Shown: one piece after another, positions 6,926-13,530 of the stretch
Numbering within the stretch: position 1 is the first letter of the stretch
How the letters are laid out: each line of letters opens with the position of its first letter
NCBI GenBank assembly: GCA_002361175.1
Contig: DESG01000100.1
Coordinates: 1-13,530, forward strand
Direction: 5' to 3'
From: Lachnoclostridium sp. UBA3320
Lineage (GTDB): Bacteria; Bacillota; Clostridia; Lachnospirales; Lachnospiraceae
DNA: 13,530 nt
Notes under the pieces: model-generated
Databases searched by the model: none
Seen by the model: the letters and a program-made list of their open reading frames with translations, nothing else
Told to the model about the DNA's origin: nothing
Position numbers and translations under genes: made by a program

Positions 6926-7186
6926 ATGTTGGCTGAATTGCGTCAAAAAGCTCAGGTCACAATTCCAAAGGAAATCATCGTTAAACTCGGTCTGTCAGAA
7001 GGTGATAAATTGGACATCTTCGAGAAGGACGGTTCCATCTGCATGATGCCAGTGGTTATCTATCCTAAAAAATATTTAAGTGAGCTAAAAGAAGAAATCG
7101 GGAATGTAAAAGCAAAAATCGCATCTGGGGAGCAGCCTGTTTTTGACAGTGTGGACGCCTTGTTTGATAAATTGGAGGCGGAATGA
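6926..7186 (+). CDS. AbrB/MazE-family antitoxin
   Basis: This 86-residue protein has an N-terminal SpoVT/AbrB swapped-hairpin DNA-binding domain (about 1-46): ELRQKAQVTIPKEIIVKLGL followed by SEGDKLDIFEKDG. Residues 47-86 are charged and helical and end in VDALFDKLEAE, a tail suited to binding a toxin. The ATG has AAGGAG eight bases upstream. Its stop overlaps the next start by 4 bases (ATGA). It would bind the inverted repeat in its own promoter and neutralise the downstream toxin. The domain is clear; the pairing is inferred from overlap and order. Confidence 0.88.
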   Translation: MLAELRQKAQVTIPKEIIVKLGLSEGDKLDIFEKDGSICMMPVVIYPKKYLSELKEEIGNVKAKIASGEQPVFDSVDALFDKLEAE

Positions 7187-7434
7187 TGGCGTATAAATTT
7201 ACCTTTACGCCTCGTTTCCAAAAGCATTTTAAGGATTTAACCACACAGGAAAATAAACAGCTTAAAAACAAACTGGAACTTTTAGCCGAGAATCCTTCTC
7301 ATCCTTCGTTGCGCACCAAACGCACCCAAGGAACTACAGATCTTTTTGAGTGCAGCGTCAACATGGACATCCGTATTATTTGGTATTACGAAGACGACAA
7401 AATGAAGAACAAAAAGAATATCTTACTATATTAG
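7183..7434 (+). pseudogene. RelE/ParE-like toxin, C-terminus lost
   Basis: The first 73 residues resemble a RelE/ParE superfamily toxin: a YKFTFTPRFQKHFKDL start, the NPSHPSLRTKR and GTTDLFECSVN segments, and MDIRIIWYYEDD. At that point family members normally continue through another strand and a conserved His-containing end. Here the sequence switches after K73 (about base 7401) to an unrelated lysine-rich tail and stops at residue 83. At the same spot another coding frame opens (7401-7607), so this looks like a deletion or insertion junction. It may be inactive, leaving an orphan antitoxin. The start could be 7183 or 7186; GGAGG at 7174-7178 is better spaced for 7186. Confidence 0.75.
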
Positions 7435-7607
7435 AGAAAAGTATTTTTCTATTAAATCAAATGCAGTATACCACAGAGCTTGCTTTGCCTAATGTAAATA
7501 TAGATAGTGTGCCAGTAGATTTATCAGAATTATTAGGCGTTTCTATTGAAATATCAAATTCAAAATCTGGAGGAGCATGTGTGAAATTTTGGCACGCATA
7601 TCATTAA
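7401..7607 (+). pseudogene. C-terminal remnant of an unidentified gene
   Basis: About 68 codons are open in a frame different from the toxin, from the point where toxin similarity ends. The translation has ordinary protein character (EYLTILEKSIFLLNQM, later VPVDLSELLGVSIEIS and a cysteine-containing end) and stops at 7607. It has no start codon or ribosome binding site of its own. I do not recognise the family. It most likely is the tail of a gene whose front was lost when the adjacent accessory DNA arrived, and it may mark the right edge of that DNA. Confidence 0.4.
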
Positions 7608-7629
7608 TTGCTTTATAGATATTAATAAG

Positions 7630-7658
7630 TTGCAACTTTTTCAACACTGTGATATAGT
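7630..7658 (+). promoter_or_regulatory. Promoter of the cysS operon
   Basis: TTGCAA (7630-7635) and TATAGT (7653-7658) are separated by exactly 17 bases. The expected transcript would begin about 40 bases before the cysS start, too short for a T-box leader. Confidence 0.7.
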
Positions 7659-7703
7659 AAAATCATCATAAATATGGAAAGTAGCATAGGAAAGAGGATT
7701 ATT

Positions 7704-9116
7704 ATGACAGATTTTAATTTATATAATACCTTAACTAAAAAAATAGAATTATTTAAACCAAATGAAGATGGAAAAGTAAAGATGTATACTTGTGGTCCTA
7801 CTGTATATCATTATGCACATATAGGCAATCTGCGCAGTTACATTATGGAAGATGTACTCGAAAAGTATTTAAGATATATTGGCTATAATGTAAAAAGGGT
7901 AATGAATATAACTGATGTTGGACATCTTACAAGTGATGCTGACAGCGGCGAAGATAAAATGCTTAAAGGTGCTAAACGTGAACATAAAACAGTAATGGAG
8001 ATTGCCGCATTTTATAGAGATGCTTTCTTTAAGGACTGTGATAAATTAAATATAAAAACTCCTGATGTAATTGAGCCAGCAACAAACTGCATACCTGAAT
8101 TTATCCATATGATTGAAGAACTTTTAAATAAAGGCTATGCGTATATTGCAGGTGGCAATGTGTATTTTGACACTTCAAAGCTAAAGGAATACTATGTGCT
8201 TTCTAATCAGAATGAAGAAGAGTTACAGGTTGGAGCACGTGATGATGTAGAAGAGGATTTTAATAAGAAAAATAAGGCAGATTTTGTTCTTTGGTTTACA
8301 AAGTCTAAGTTTGACTCACAAGAGCTTAAATGGGAAAGTCCTTGGGGCATGGGCTATCCAGGATGGCATATTGAGTGCTCTTGCATAAGCATAAAGCATC
8401 TTGGTGAGTATCTGGATATACATTGTGGCGGCGTAGACAATATTTTCCCACACCATACAAATGAGATAGCCCAGAGTGAATCATATCTTGGACATAAATG
8501 GTGCAATTACTGGTTTCACGTACAGCACCTCAATGACAAATCTGGCAAAATGAGCAAGTCAAAAGGGGAATTTCTTACAGTTTCATTGCTTGAAAATAAG
8601 GGATATAATCCTCTTGTATACAGGATGTTTTGTTTACAGTCACATTACCGCAAACCACTTCTTTTTAGTTTTGATGTGTTAGATAATGTAAAGACATCTT
8701 ATGAGAAACTTATAAGCAGGATTGCCGCACTTGGTACAGATGGTGAAATTATGCATGATAGAACTGACGAATTTAGGAAACAGTTTAATGATGCGATGGG
8801 CAGTGACCTAAATACTTCACAGGCGCTTACAGTTCTTTATGATGTGCTTAAATCTGATATAAATGATGCAAGCAAAAGATATCTTATAGCAGATTTTGAT
8901 AAGGTGCTTTCACTTGGGCTGCTTAATTGTAATGCTTCTGTCAAAAAAGATATTGACGCAGGGCTTGCAGAAACGGTTGAAAAGCTTATAGCGGAGAGAA
9001 ACGAAGCACGTAAAGATAAGGATTTTGCAAAAGCAGATGCAATAAGGGCAAATCTTTTAGAAAAAGGGATAGAGATTAAAGACACACGTGAAGGAACTGT
9101 CTGGAAAGTGATTTAA
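7704..9116 (+). CDS. cysS: Cysteine--tRNA ligase
   Basis: This 470-residue cytoplasmic class I aminoacyl-tRNA synthetase charges tRNA-Cys with cysteine using ATP. The HIGH-type motif is HIGN at 39-42 and the KMSKS loop is at 282-286. The four zinc ligands that select cysteine are present as C30 (CGPTVY), C225 (ECSC), H250 and E254 (FPHHTNE). The C-terminal helical anticodon-binding part ends with the family's KDTREGTVWK. Length matches the family. I prefer the ATG at 7704, five bases after AGAGGA, over an in-frame ATG at 7674. It is complete, with a 5' leader too short for the T-box that often regulates such genes, and begins a run of five same-strand genes. Confidence 0.97.
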   Translation: MTDFNLYNTLTKKIELFKPNEDGKVKMYTCGPTVYHYAHIGNLRSYIMEDVLEKYLRYIGYNVKRVMNITDVGHLTSDADSGEDKMLKGAKREHKTVMEIAAFYRDAFFKDCDKLNIKTPDVIEPATNCIPEFIHMIEELLNKGYAYIAGGNVYFDTSKLKEYYVLSNQNEEELQVGARDDVEEDFNKKNKADFVLWFTKSKFDSQELKWESPWGMGYPGWHIECSCISIKHLGEYLDIHCGGVDNIFPHHTNEIAQSESYLGHKWCNYWFHVQHLNDKSGKMSKSKGEFLTVSLLENKGYNPLVYRMFCLQSHYRKPLLFSFDVLDNVKTSYEKLISRIAALGTDGEIMHDRTDEFRKQFNDAMGSDLNTSQALTVLYDVLKSDINDASKRYLIADFDKVLSLGLLNCNASVKKDIDAGLAETVEKLIAERNEARKDKDFAKADAIRANLLEKGIEIKDTREGTVWKVI

Positions 9117-9127
9117 GAAAAAAATTG

Positions 9128-10081
9128 ATGAATAGATATAGAAAATGCAAAGTAAACAGGGTTTTGTTAAAAGTTATAGGCTGTGTATTTGTATTATATC
9201 TTGCAGTAGTGTTTGCAGGGTGTACTAATAATATTAACACTGTAGAAGAAAATGGAAAGATAAATGTAGTTACTACTATCTTTCCATATTATGATTTTGT
9301 ACGCCAAGTAGCAAAAGATAAGGTAAACCTTACAATGTCTGTACCAGCAGGGATGGACACACATTCATTTGAACCTACAGCAGCAGATATGATAAACATT
9401 AAAAATGCAGATGTTATAATATATAATGGCGGTGAGATGGAAGGTTGGGTTGATGAAGTTTTAAAAGCGGCGTCAAATGAAAAAGCTATAGCCACAAAAA
9501 TGATGGATTATGTAGATGTTGTTACAGAAGAACTAAATGGTGAAAGTACAGACGAATATGATGAGCATATATGGACATCACCTATAAATGCCAGCGAGAT
9601 TGTCTATAAGATAGCTGATATACTCTCAGAGGCAGACAAGATAAACTCAGAATACTATCACAACAATGCAGATATATACAGTAAAAAACTTAAAAATATT
9701 GACAGTCGTTTTAGAAAACTTATTAATTCTTCTAATAAAAAATATCTTGTATTTGCGGATAGATTTCCGTTAAGATACTTTGTAGATGAGTATGGTCTTA
9801 ATTATAGTGCCGCATTTGCAGGGTGCAGTACTGAAATAGAACCAAGTGCTAACACTATTGCATTTTTAATAGATAAAGTAAAAGAAGAAAATATTTCTGT
9901 TATATTAAAAATTGAGCTTACAAGTGCAAGAGTTGCCAATGCTATAGCAGAGGAAACAAACACAAAAGTTATGACATTTTATACATGTCACAATGTTACA
10001 AAAGAACAATTTAACAGTGGAATAACTTACTGTGATTTAATGGAAGAAAATATTGATGTGCTAAAAAAAACACTGTCATAA
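9128..10081 (+). CDS. Metal-binding ABC transporter lipoprotein (ZnuA/TroA type)
   Basis: This 317-residue extracytoplasmic solute-binding protein is anchored by lipid: the signal peptide ends in the lipobox VFAGC with C32. The cluster A-I metal-binding fold is shown by VVTTIFPYYDFVRQVA, PAGMDTHSFEPT (ligand H79) and DEHIWTSP (ligand H147). At the usual third His position the sequence reads DRFPLRYF, placing an arginine (R212) there; E237/E239 and H288 might compensate. It would deliver zinc or manganese to a membrane permease, but no permease or ATPase gene lies nearby. It starts 11 bases after cysS with a weak ribosome binding site; a TTG at 9125 is an alternative start. The family is sure, the metal is not. 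Confidence 0.88.
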   Translation: MNRYRKCKVNRVLLKVIGCVFVLYLAVVFAGCTNNINTVEENGKINVVTTIFPYYDFVRQVAKDKVNLTMSVPAGMDTHSFEPTAADMINIKNADVIIYNGGEMEGWVDEVLKAASNEKAIATKMMDYVDVVTEELNGESTDEYDEHIWTSPINASEIVYKIADILSEADKINSEYYHNNADIYSKKLKNIDSRFRKLINSSNKKYLVFADRFPLRYFVDEYGLNYSAAFAGCSTEIEPSANTIAFLIDKVKEENISVILKIELTSARVANAIAEETNTKVMTFYTCHNVTKEQFNSGITYCDLMEENIDVLKKTLS

Positions 10082-10113
10082 TATATGTAAAAATAAAAGA
10101 AAGATGAGGTTTA

Positions 10114-11019
10114 ATGAGACATAAGCATAAGCAAATAATATATACAATGGCAGTCCTTATTCTTGTCCTGTTCATAGTTGCCGCTGCATATACAATAGTG
10201 CAAAAGTACAATGAATTACAGGAAAGAAAGGCTGCTCCTGTAATTGCAGAAGTGGATTTTGGGTCAGATATATCATCAGGAGTTTTTACAGAAAATATTG
10301 AAGATACACAAAATAATACTGATAAAAAGCAAGAAGAATACCAAAATAATAAAAAGAATGATAAAAAAGACAAAGTTGAAAAAAATATAGAAGAAGAAAT
10401 ATTTACATATTTGCAAGGTCCAAAATCGTGGTCACAACGGCGTGATTGGTCAGGTTCATGGGGCAGTGAATTTTACGATGGCGGTTCATTTGGCGCATTT
10501 GGCTGTGGGCTATGCTGCCTTGCTAATGTATATTCAACAATGAGCAATTTTTATTGTACGCCTGTTGATATGTACAGATTTGCTAAAAGAAATACTGAGT
10601 ATAGCGGCGGCGGTGCTATTGCATGGGAGTATATGGACAATATACTCACAAACCTTGGAATACAAAGTAAACTTAGGCGCAAACCAGACAATTACAATGA
10701 ATTTAAAAAGCAGATATCAGAAGCTTCATGTAGTATAGTGCTTGTCAGCAGTGATGCATCAAGATGTTACTGGACAGATACGCCAGGTCATTATGTAACA
10801 GTGTTTTTATATGATAAAGAAAATGATATGGTATTTTTAGCAGATTCAGGCGACCCAAGCCATAACAGGCAATGGGTACAGCTGCGTAAGATTTATAAAT
10901 CTCTTAAAAGTGCAAGTGAATGGCAGTATTTATGCATAGGAGATTACAATAAGGAAAATGATACATGGAAACATAAGGCATTAAATGGAGAATGGGTAAA
11001 ACCAGACTATATTTCATAA
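10114..11019 (+). CDS. Membrane-anchored C39-like cysteine peptidase
   Basis: This 301-residue protein has one N-terminal membrane helix (9-29), a lysine-, asparagine- and glutamate-rich linker (about 55-95) and a papain-like C39 domain outside the cell (about 100-280). The probable catalytic set is C131 in FGCGLCCLANVY, H226 in TPGHYVTVFLYD and D244 in FLADSGDP. Such domains in Firmicutes cut peptides at or in the cell wall, but some are inactive or have other hydrolase roles. There is no ABC transporter fused or adjacent, so a bacteriocin-leader role has no support here. ATG at 10114 follows GAGG. It lies 32 bases after the lipoprotein gene and is likely co-transcribed. Confidence 0.8.
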   Translation: MRHKHKQIIYTMAVLILVLFIVAAAYTIVQKYNELQERKAAPVIAEVDFGSDISSGVFTENIEDTQNNTDKKQEEYQNNKKNDKKDKVEKNIEEEIFTYLQGPKSWSQRRDWSGSWGSEFYDGGSFGAFGCGLCCLANVYSTMSNFYCTPVDMYRFAKRNTEYSGGGAIAWEYMDNILTNLGIQSKLRRKPDNYNEFKKQISEASCSIVLVSSDASRCYWTDTPGHYVTVFLYDKENDMVFLADSGDPSHNRQWVQLRKIYKSLKSASEWQYLCIGDYNKENDTWKHKALNGEWVKPDYIS

Positions 11020-11050
11020 ATAATATTAAAAAAAAGGGGAAGTAAAAAAT

Positions 11051-12178
11051 ATGCAAAACTATAATATTAACGAGCAGGCTCTTGCTTTTGACAGAGTTTT
11101 ACCATGGGAAGGTCAAATAGAAGCGGTTAATTGGAAAAGTAAAGATTCCTGCTGGCTTCAGATAAAAGCGCCACAAGCTTTAAAAGTGTCTTTTTGTATA
11201 CAGGAAGAGGAGTACCCATGTGTAAAAAGAGAAGATGGAATCTGGGAAATGGAATATCCTTTTAGAAATGGAATACAGCTTGTGCAGTTAATTGTAGATG
11301 GATTGGAAGTTTTAACTCCTATGTTGCCAATTACTTATGGCTATAGCAGACCATATAACTATGTTGCGATGGATATAGAAGAGGAAGATTTTTATCAGAT
11401 TAAAGAGGTCCCACATGGCAGCGTAAGAAAAGAATATTTTTTCTCAGAAGTAACAGATGAATGGGCGTGTTGTACCGTTTATACACCATATATTTATGAA
11501 AAAGAAACAAAGCGGGAATTTCCAGTGCTTTACTTACAACACGGACATGGGGAAAATGAAGTTGGCTGGACTGCATCTGGCAAGGTGCATTTTATTATGG
11601 ACAACCTGATTTCAGAAGGCAAGGCAGCTCCTTTTATAGTGGTTATGAGCAATGGCATGGTACAGAAAGTGGAAGAGAGGAAACGTATTGTGGATTTCCA
11701 TTTGCTTGAAAGACAGCTTATAAAAGATATTATTCCATTTATAGAACAGAAATTTCGTGTTGGCAAATCAAAAGATATGCGTGCTATGGCGGGACTATCT
11801 ATGGGTTCTTTACAGACAAGTATGATTGGTTTTTTACATCCAGAATATTTTTCAGCACTTGGCGTATTTAGTGGGTTTGTATCAGATATTATAACAGGCA
11901 GTGAGCTTGACACAGCACATACAGAGCTAGGAGATAACAAACATCTGGCAATTTTAGATAACAAAGAAGAATTTGCTAGACAATTTCCTGTTTTCTTTCG
12001 TGCTATTGGTGACAATGACCCATTCTTATCTTATTTTGAATCAGATGATAAAATGCTTAAAGACAAACAAATAGAACATACTAGAAAAATATATAAAGGC
12101 ATACATGACTGGAATGTATGGAGAATGTGCATAAGGGATTTTGCACAGATGATTTTTAAAACAAATGCAGAAGTGTAA
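11051..12178 (+). CDS. Alpha/beta-hydrolase esterase, feruloyl/acetyl-esterase-like
   Basis: This 375-residue protein has an N-terminal beta-sandwich resembling a CBM48/E-set module (about 15-105) and a C-terminal esterase domain of the esterase D/feruloyl esterase type (about 125-370). The nucleophile is S250 in AGLSMGS, the oxyanion side is marked by LYLQHGHGENE, and the probable acid and base are D321 or D323 (IGDNDPF) and H352 (GIHDWNVW). Enzymes of this layout remove feruloyl, acetyl or similar acyl groups from carbohydrates. No signal peptide is visible, so it should act on substrates already imported. AGGGGAAG precedes the ATG, and it ends 20 bases before the isomerase gene, suggesting a joint pathway. 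Specificity cannot be read from sequence. Confidence 0.87.
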   Translation: MQNYNINEQALAFDRVLPWEGQIEAVNWKSKDSCWLQIKAPQALKVSFCIQEEEYPCVKREDGIWEMEYPFRNGIQLVQLIVDGLEVLTPMLPITYGYSRPYNYVAMDIEEEDFYQIKEVPHGSVRKEYFFSEVTDEWACCTVYTPYIYEKETKREFPVLYLQHGHGENEVGWTASGKVHFIMDNLISEGKAAPFIVVMSNGMVQKVEERKRIVDFHLLERQLIKDIIPFIEQKFRVGKSKDMRAMAGLSMGSLQTSMIGFLHPEYFSALGVFSGFVSDIITGSELDTAHTELGDNKHLAILDNKEEFARQFPVFFRAIGDNDPFLSYFESDDKMLKDKQIEHTRKIYKGIHDWNVWRMCIRDFAQMIFKTNAEV

Positions 12179-12198
12179 AAATTTCAAGGAGGTATAAT

Positions 12199-13434
12199 GT
12201 GAGAAAATATCTAATTGACACAGAAGAAAACAAACTTTTTTTAAAAGAAATACAAAAGAACCTTCTTGACTTTGGACGTAAATTCCCTTCACCCGAGGGC
12301 AGCTCTTATTATCTGGGAGATGATGGAACACCGTGGAAAGACAGAAGTCGTGAGACATGGATTACCTGTCGTATGTCGCATGTGTACAGTATCGGAGAGA
12401 TGCTTGGCTATAAAGGAAGTGGCGAGCTTGTAGATGCAGCTCTTAAAGGCTTAAATGGTGAACTTCGTGACCAAGTAAACGGTGGCTGGTATCCAGGAGT
12501 TAAAGCAGATGGTACAATTCTTCCTGACAAGCAGTGCTATGCACACGCTTTTGTAATCTTAGCAGCTTCTTCAGCTATACTTATTGGAAAAGAGGAGGCA
12601 GAACAGCTGCTTATGGATGCACTTGAATTATTTGACCTTAGATATTGGGATGATAAAGAAGGTCTGGCTGTTGATACATGGAATACAGATTTTTCGATGT
12701 TAGATGATTACCGTGGACTAAATGCAAATATGCATACAGTTGAGGCATTTTTGGCGGTAGCTGATGCGACTGGGGACAAAGAGTATAGAAAGAGATCTGG
12801 ACGCATTATAGACCATGTAATTTTATGGGCGGCTAATAATGAATGGCGAATCCCAGAGCATTTCAGTAAGGATTGGAAACCAGAGCTTGAATATAATAAA
12901 GAACATAAAGAAGACCCATTTAAGCCATATGGTGCAACGCCAGGACATGGGATTGAATGGGGAAGGCTGATTACACAGTGGGCGCTTTCTGTATATAAAA
13001 AGGATGACGATGATAAAATGTCGTATTATATAAAAATGGCAGAAAATCTTTATCAGAGAGCGGTTGAAGATGCATGGGCGGCAGATGGTACACCTGGAAT
13101 CGTCTATACAACTGATTGGAAAGGTCAACCAGTGGTTCATGACAGAATGCACTGGACACTTGCGGAAGCTATTAACACATCAGCAGTTTTATATCATGTT
13201 ACAAAAAATAAACGATATGCAAATGATTATGCACACTTTATGAAGTATCTGGATGAACAAGTATTAGACCACGTAAACGGTTCATGGTTTCACCAGATGA
13301 ATGAAAAGGGAGAAGTTACAGGAAGTGTGTGGCCTGGAAAGTCTGACTTATACCATGCATTTCAGTCAACACTGATTCCTTATTGCAATCCATCTGTATC
13401 AGTTGCTTCTGCAGTAAATAAGCAAAGACAATAA
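12199..13434 (+). CDS. AGE-family sugar isomerase, YihS-like
   Basis: This 411-residue cytoplasmic enzyme has the (alpha/alpha)6-barrel fold of the N-acylglucosamine 2-epimerase family. It closely resembles, from memory, E. coli YihS, which interconverts sulfoquinovose and sulfofructose and also mannose and fructose. Matching segments are TWITCRMSHVYS, YRGLNANMHTVEAFL, RIPEHF, TPGHGIEWGRL and SDLYHAF. These supply R58, H179, E220, H250, E253, R256 and H386, equivalent to the active-site set. Where YihS reads KQDIYH this protein reads KSDLYH, so the substrate may be mannose or another aldose. The start is GTG at 12199 behind a perfect AAGGAGGT; the ATG two bases earlier runs straight into TGA. 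It is the last gene of the operon. Confidence 0.88.
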   Translation: MRKYLIDTEENKLFLKEIQKNLLDFGRKFPSPEGSSYYLGDDGTPWKDRSRETWITCRMSHVYSIGEMLGYKGSGELVDAALKGLNGELRDQVNGGWYPGVKADGTILPDKQCYAHAFVILAASSAILIGKEEAEQLLMDALELFDLRYWDDKEGLAVDTWNTDFSMLDDYRGLNANMHTVEAFLAVADATGDKEYRKRSGRIIDHVILWAANNEWRIPEHFSKDWKPELEYNKEHKEDPFKPYGATPGHGIEWGRLITQWALSVYKKDDDDKMSYYIKMAENLYQRAVEDAWAADGTPGIVYTTDWKGQPVVHDRMHWTLAEAINTSAVLYHVTKNKRYANDYAHFMKYLDEQVLDHVNGSWFHQMNEKGEVTGSVWPGKSDLYHAFQSTLIPYCNPSVSVASAVNKQRQ

Positions 13435-13457
13435 TATTTAAATCTATAGTAAAATAA

Positions 13458-13499
13458 GGATCTGTATACTATTTTCCAAGTATTACAGCTCCTGTTTTT
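13458..13499 (+). terminator. Rho-independent terminator after the isomerase
   Basis: GGATCTGTATACT (13458-13470) pairs with AGTATTACAGCTCC (13479-13492) around an 8-base loop, with one mismatch and one bulge. A T-run (13495-13499) and further AT-rich sequence follow. It stands 24 bases after the isomerase stop and would end the cysS operon. The last 30 bases of the window hold nothing I can identify. Confidence 0.7.
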
Positions 13500-13530
13500 A
13501 ATTTATTTTAACGTGAGTTCGACAAAAAAT

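Noticed and set aside
7608..7703. T-box or other riboswitch leader before cysS
   Set aside because: Only about 40 bases separate the predicted transcript start from the start codon, with no T-box sequence and no terminator hairpin.
10011..10373. Minus-strand open frame of 120 codons across the lipoprotein/peptidase junction
   Set aside because: It is antisense to two recognised genes, and its hydrophobic, low-complexity translation reflects the complement of AT-rich lysine codons.
10114..11019. Bacteriocin-processing peptidase/transporter
   Set aside because: The C39-like domain has a single membrane anchor and no ABC transporter parts, and no leader-peptide gene is nearby.
11530..12015. 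Long minus-strand open frame (161 codons) within the esterase gene
   Set aside because: It is antisense to a well-supported esterase with a catalytic triad. It is rich in serine, cysteine and isoleucine, has no ribosome binding site and matches no family I know.
1..13530. CRISPR array, tRNA, rRNA or anti-phage system
   Set aside because: No regularly spaced repeats, cloverleaf sequence or recognised defence genes beyond two toxin-antitoxin loci are visible on either strand.

Overview
The window is AT-rich and coding-dense. Genes have strong AGGAGG-type ribosome binding sites, alternative GTG/TTG starts, a lipoprotein signal and Clostridia-like protein sequences, so it most likely comes from a gut or rumen Firmicute of the Lachnospiraceae type. 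That placement is inference from style; there is no rRNA or tRNA to confirm it. || Layout. (1) 41-3194, plus strand: four overlapping or tightly spaced genes encode an ECF sigma factor, an unrecognised six-helix membrane protein, an ABC ATPase and an ABC-2 type permease. This looks like a self-contained, sigma-controlled export or envelope-stress module. (2) 3216-7434: a patchwork of accessory DNA. In order it holds an AraC-family regulator with a perfect-consensus promoter, a DinJ/YafQ toxin-antitoxin pair with an operator-promoter, the C-terminal remnant of an aldo/keto reductase, a decayed IS1634-type transposase (frameshifted and missing its C-terminus), and an AbrB-type antitoxin with a RelE/ParE-like toxin whose C-terminus is lost. 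A short unidentified coding remnant (7401-7607) follows. (3) 7704-13434, plus strand: five closely spaced genes probably read as one operon. They are cysS, a ZnuA-like metal-binding lipoprotein, a membrane-anchored C39-like cysteine peptidase, an intracellular feruloyl/acetyl-esterase-like hydrolase and an AGE-fold sugar isomerase closely resembling YihS (sulfoquinovose/mannose isomerase). A stem-loop with a T-tract at 13458-13499 closes the unit. || Function. The first block senses or exports something unknown. The last block joins a housekeeping tRNA synthetase to accessory genes; its last two members would suit intracellular removal of an acyl group from an imported sugar followed by aldose-ketose isomerisation. 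|| Most unusual signals: a 16-bp palindrome at 6705-6720 that matches, from memory, 15 of 16 bases of the chromosomal ParB-binding parS consensus and sits inside the transposase promoter; the uncharacterised membrane protein in the anti-sigma position; and the esterase-isomerase pair. I see no complete, clearly new defence or mobile system.
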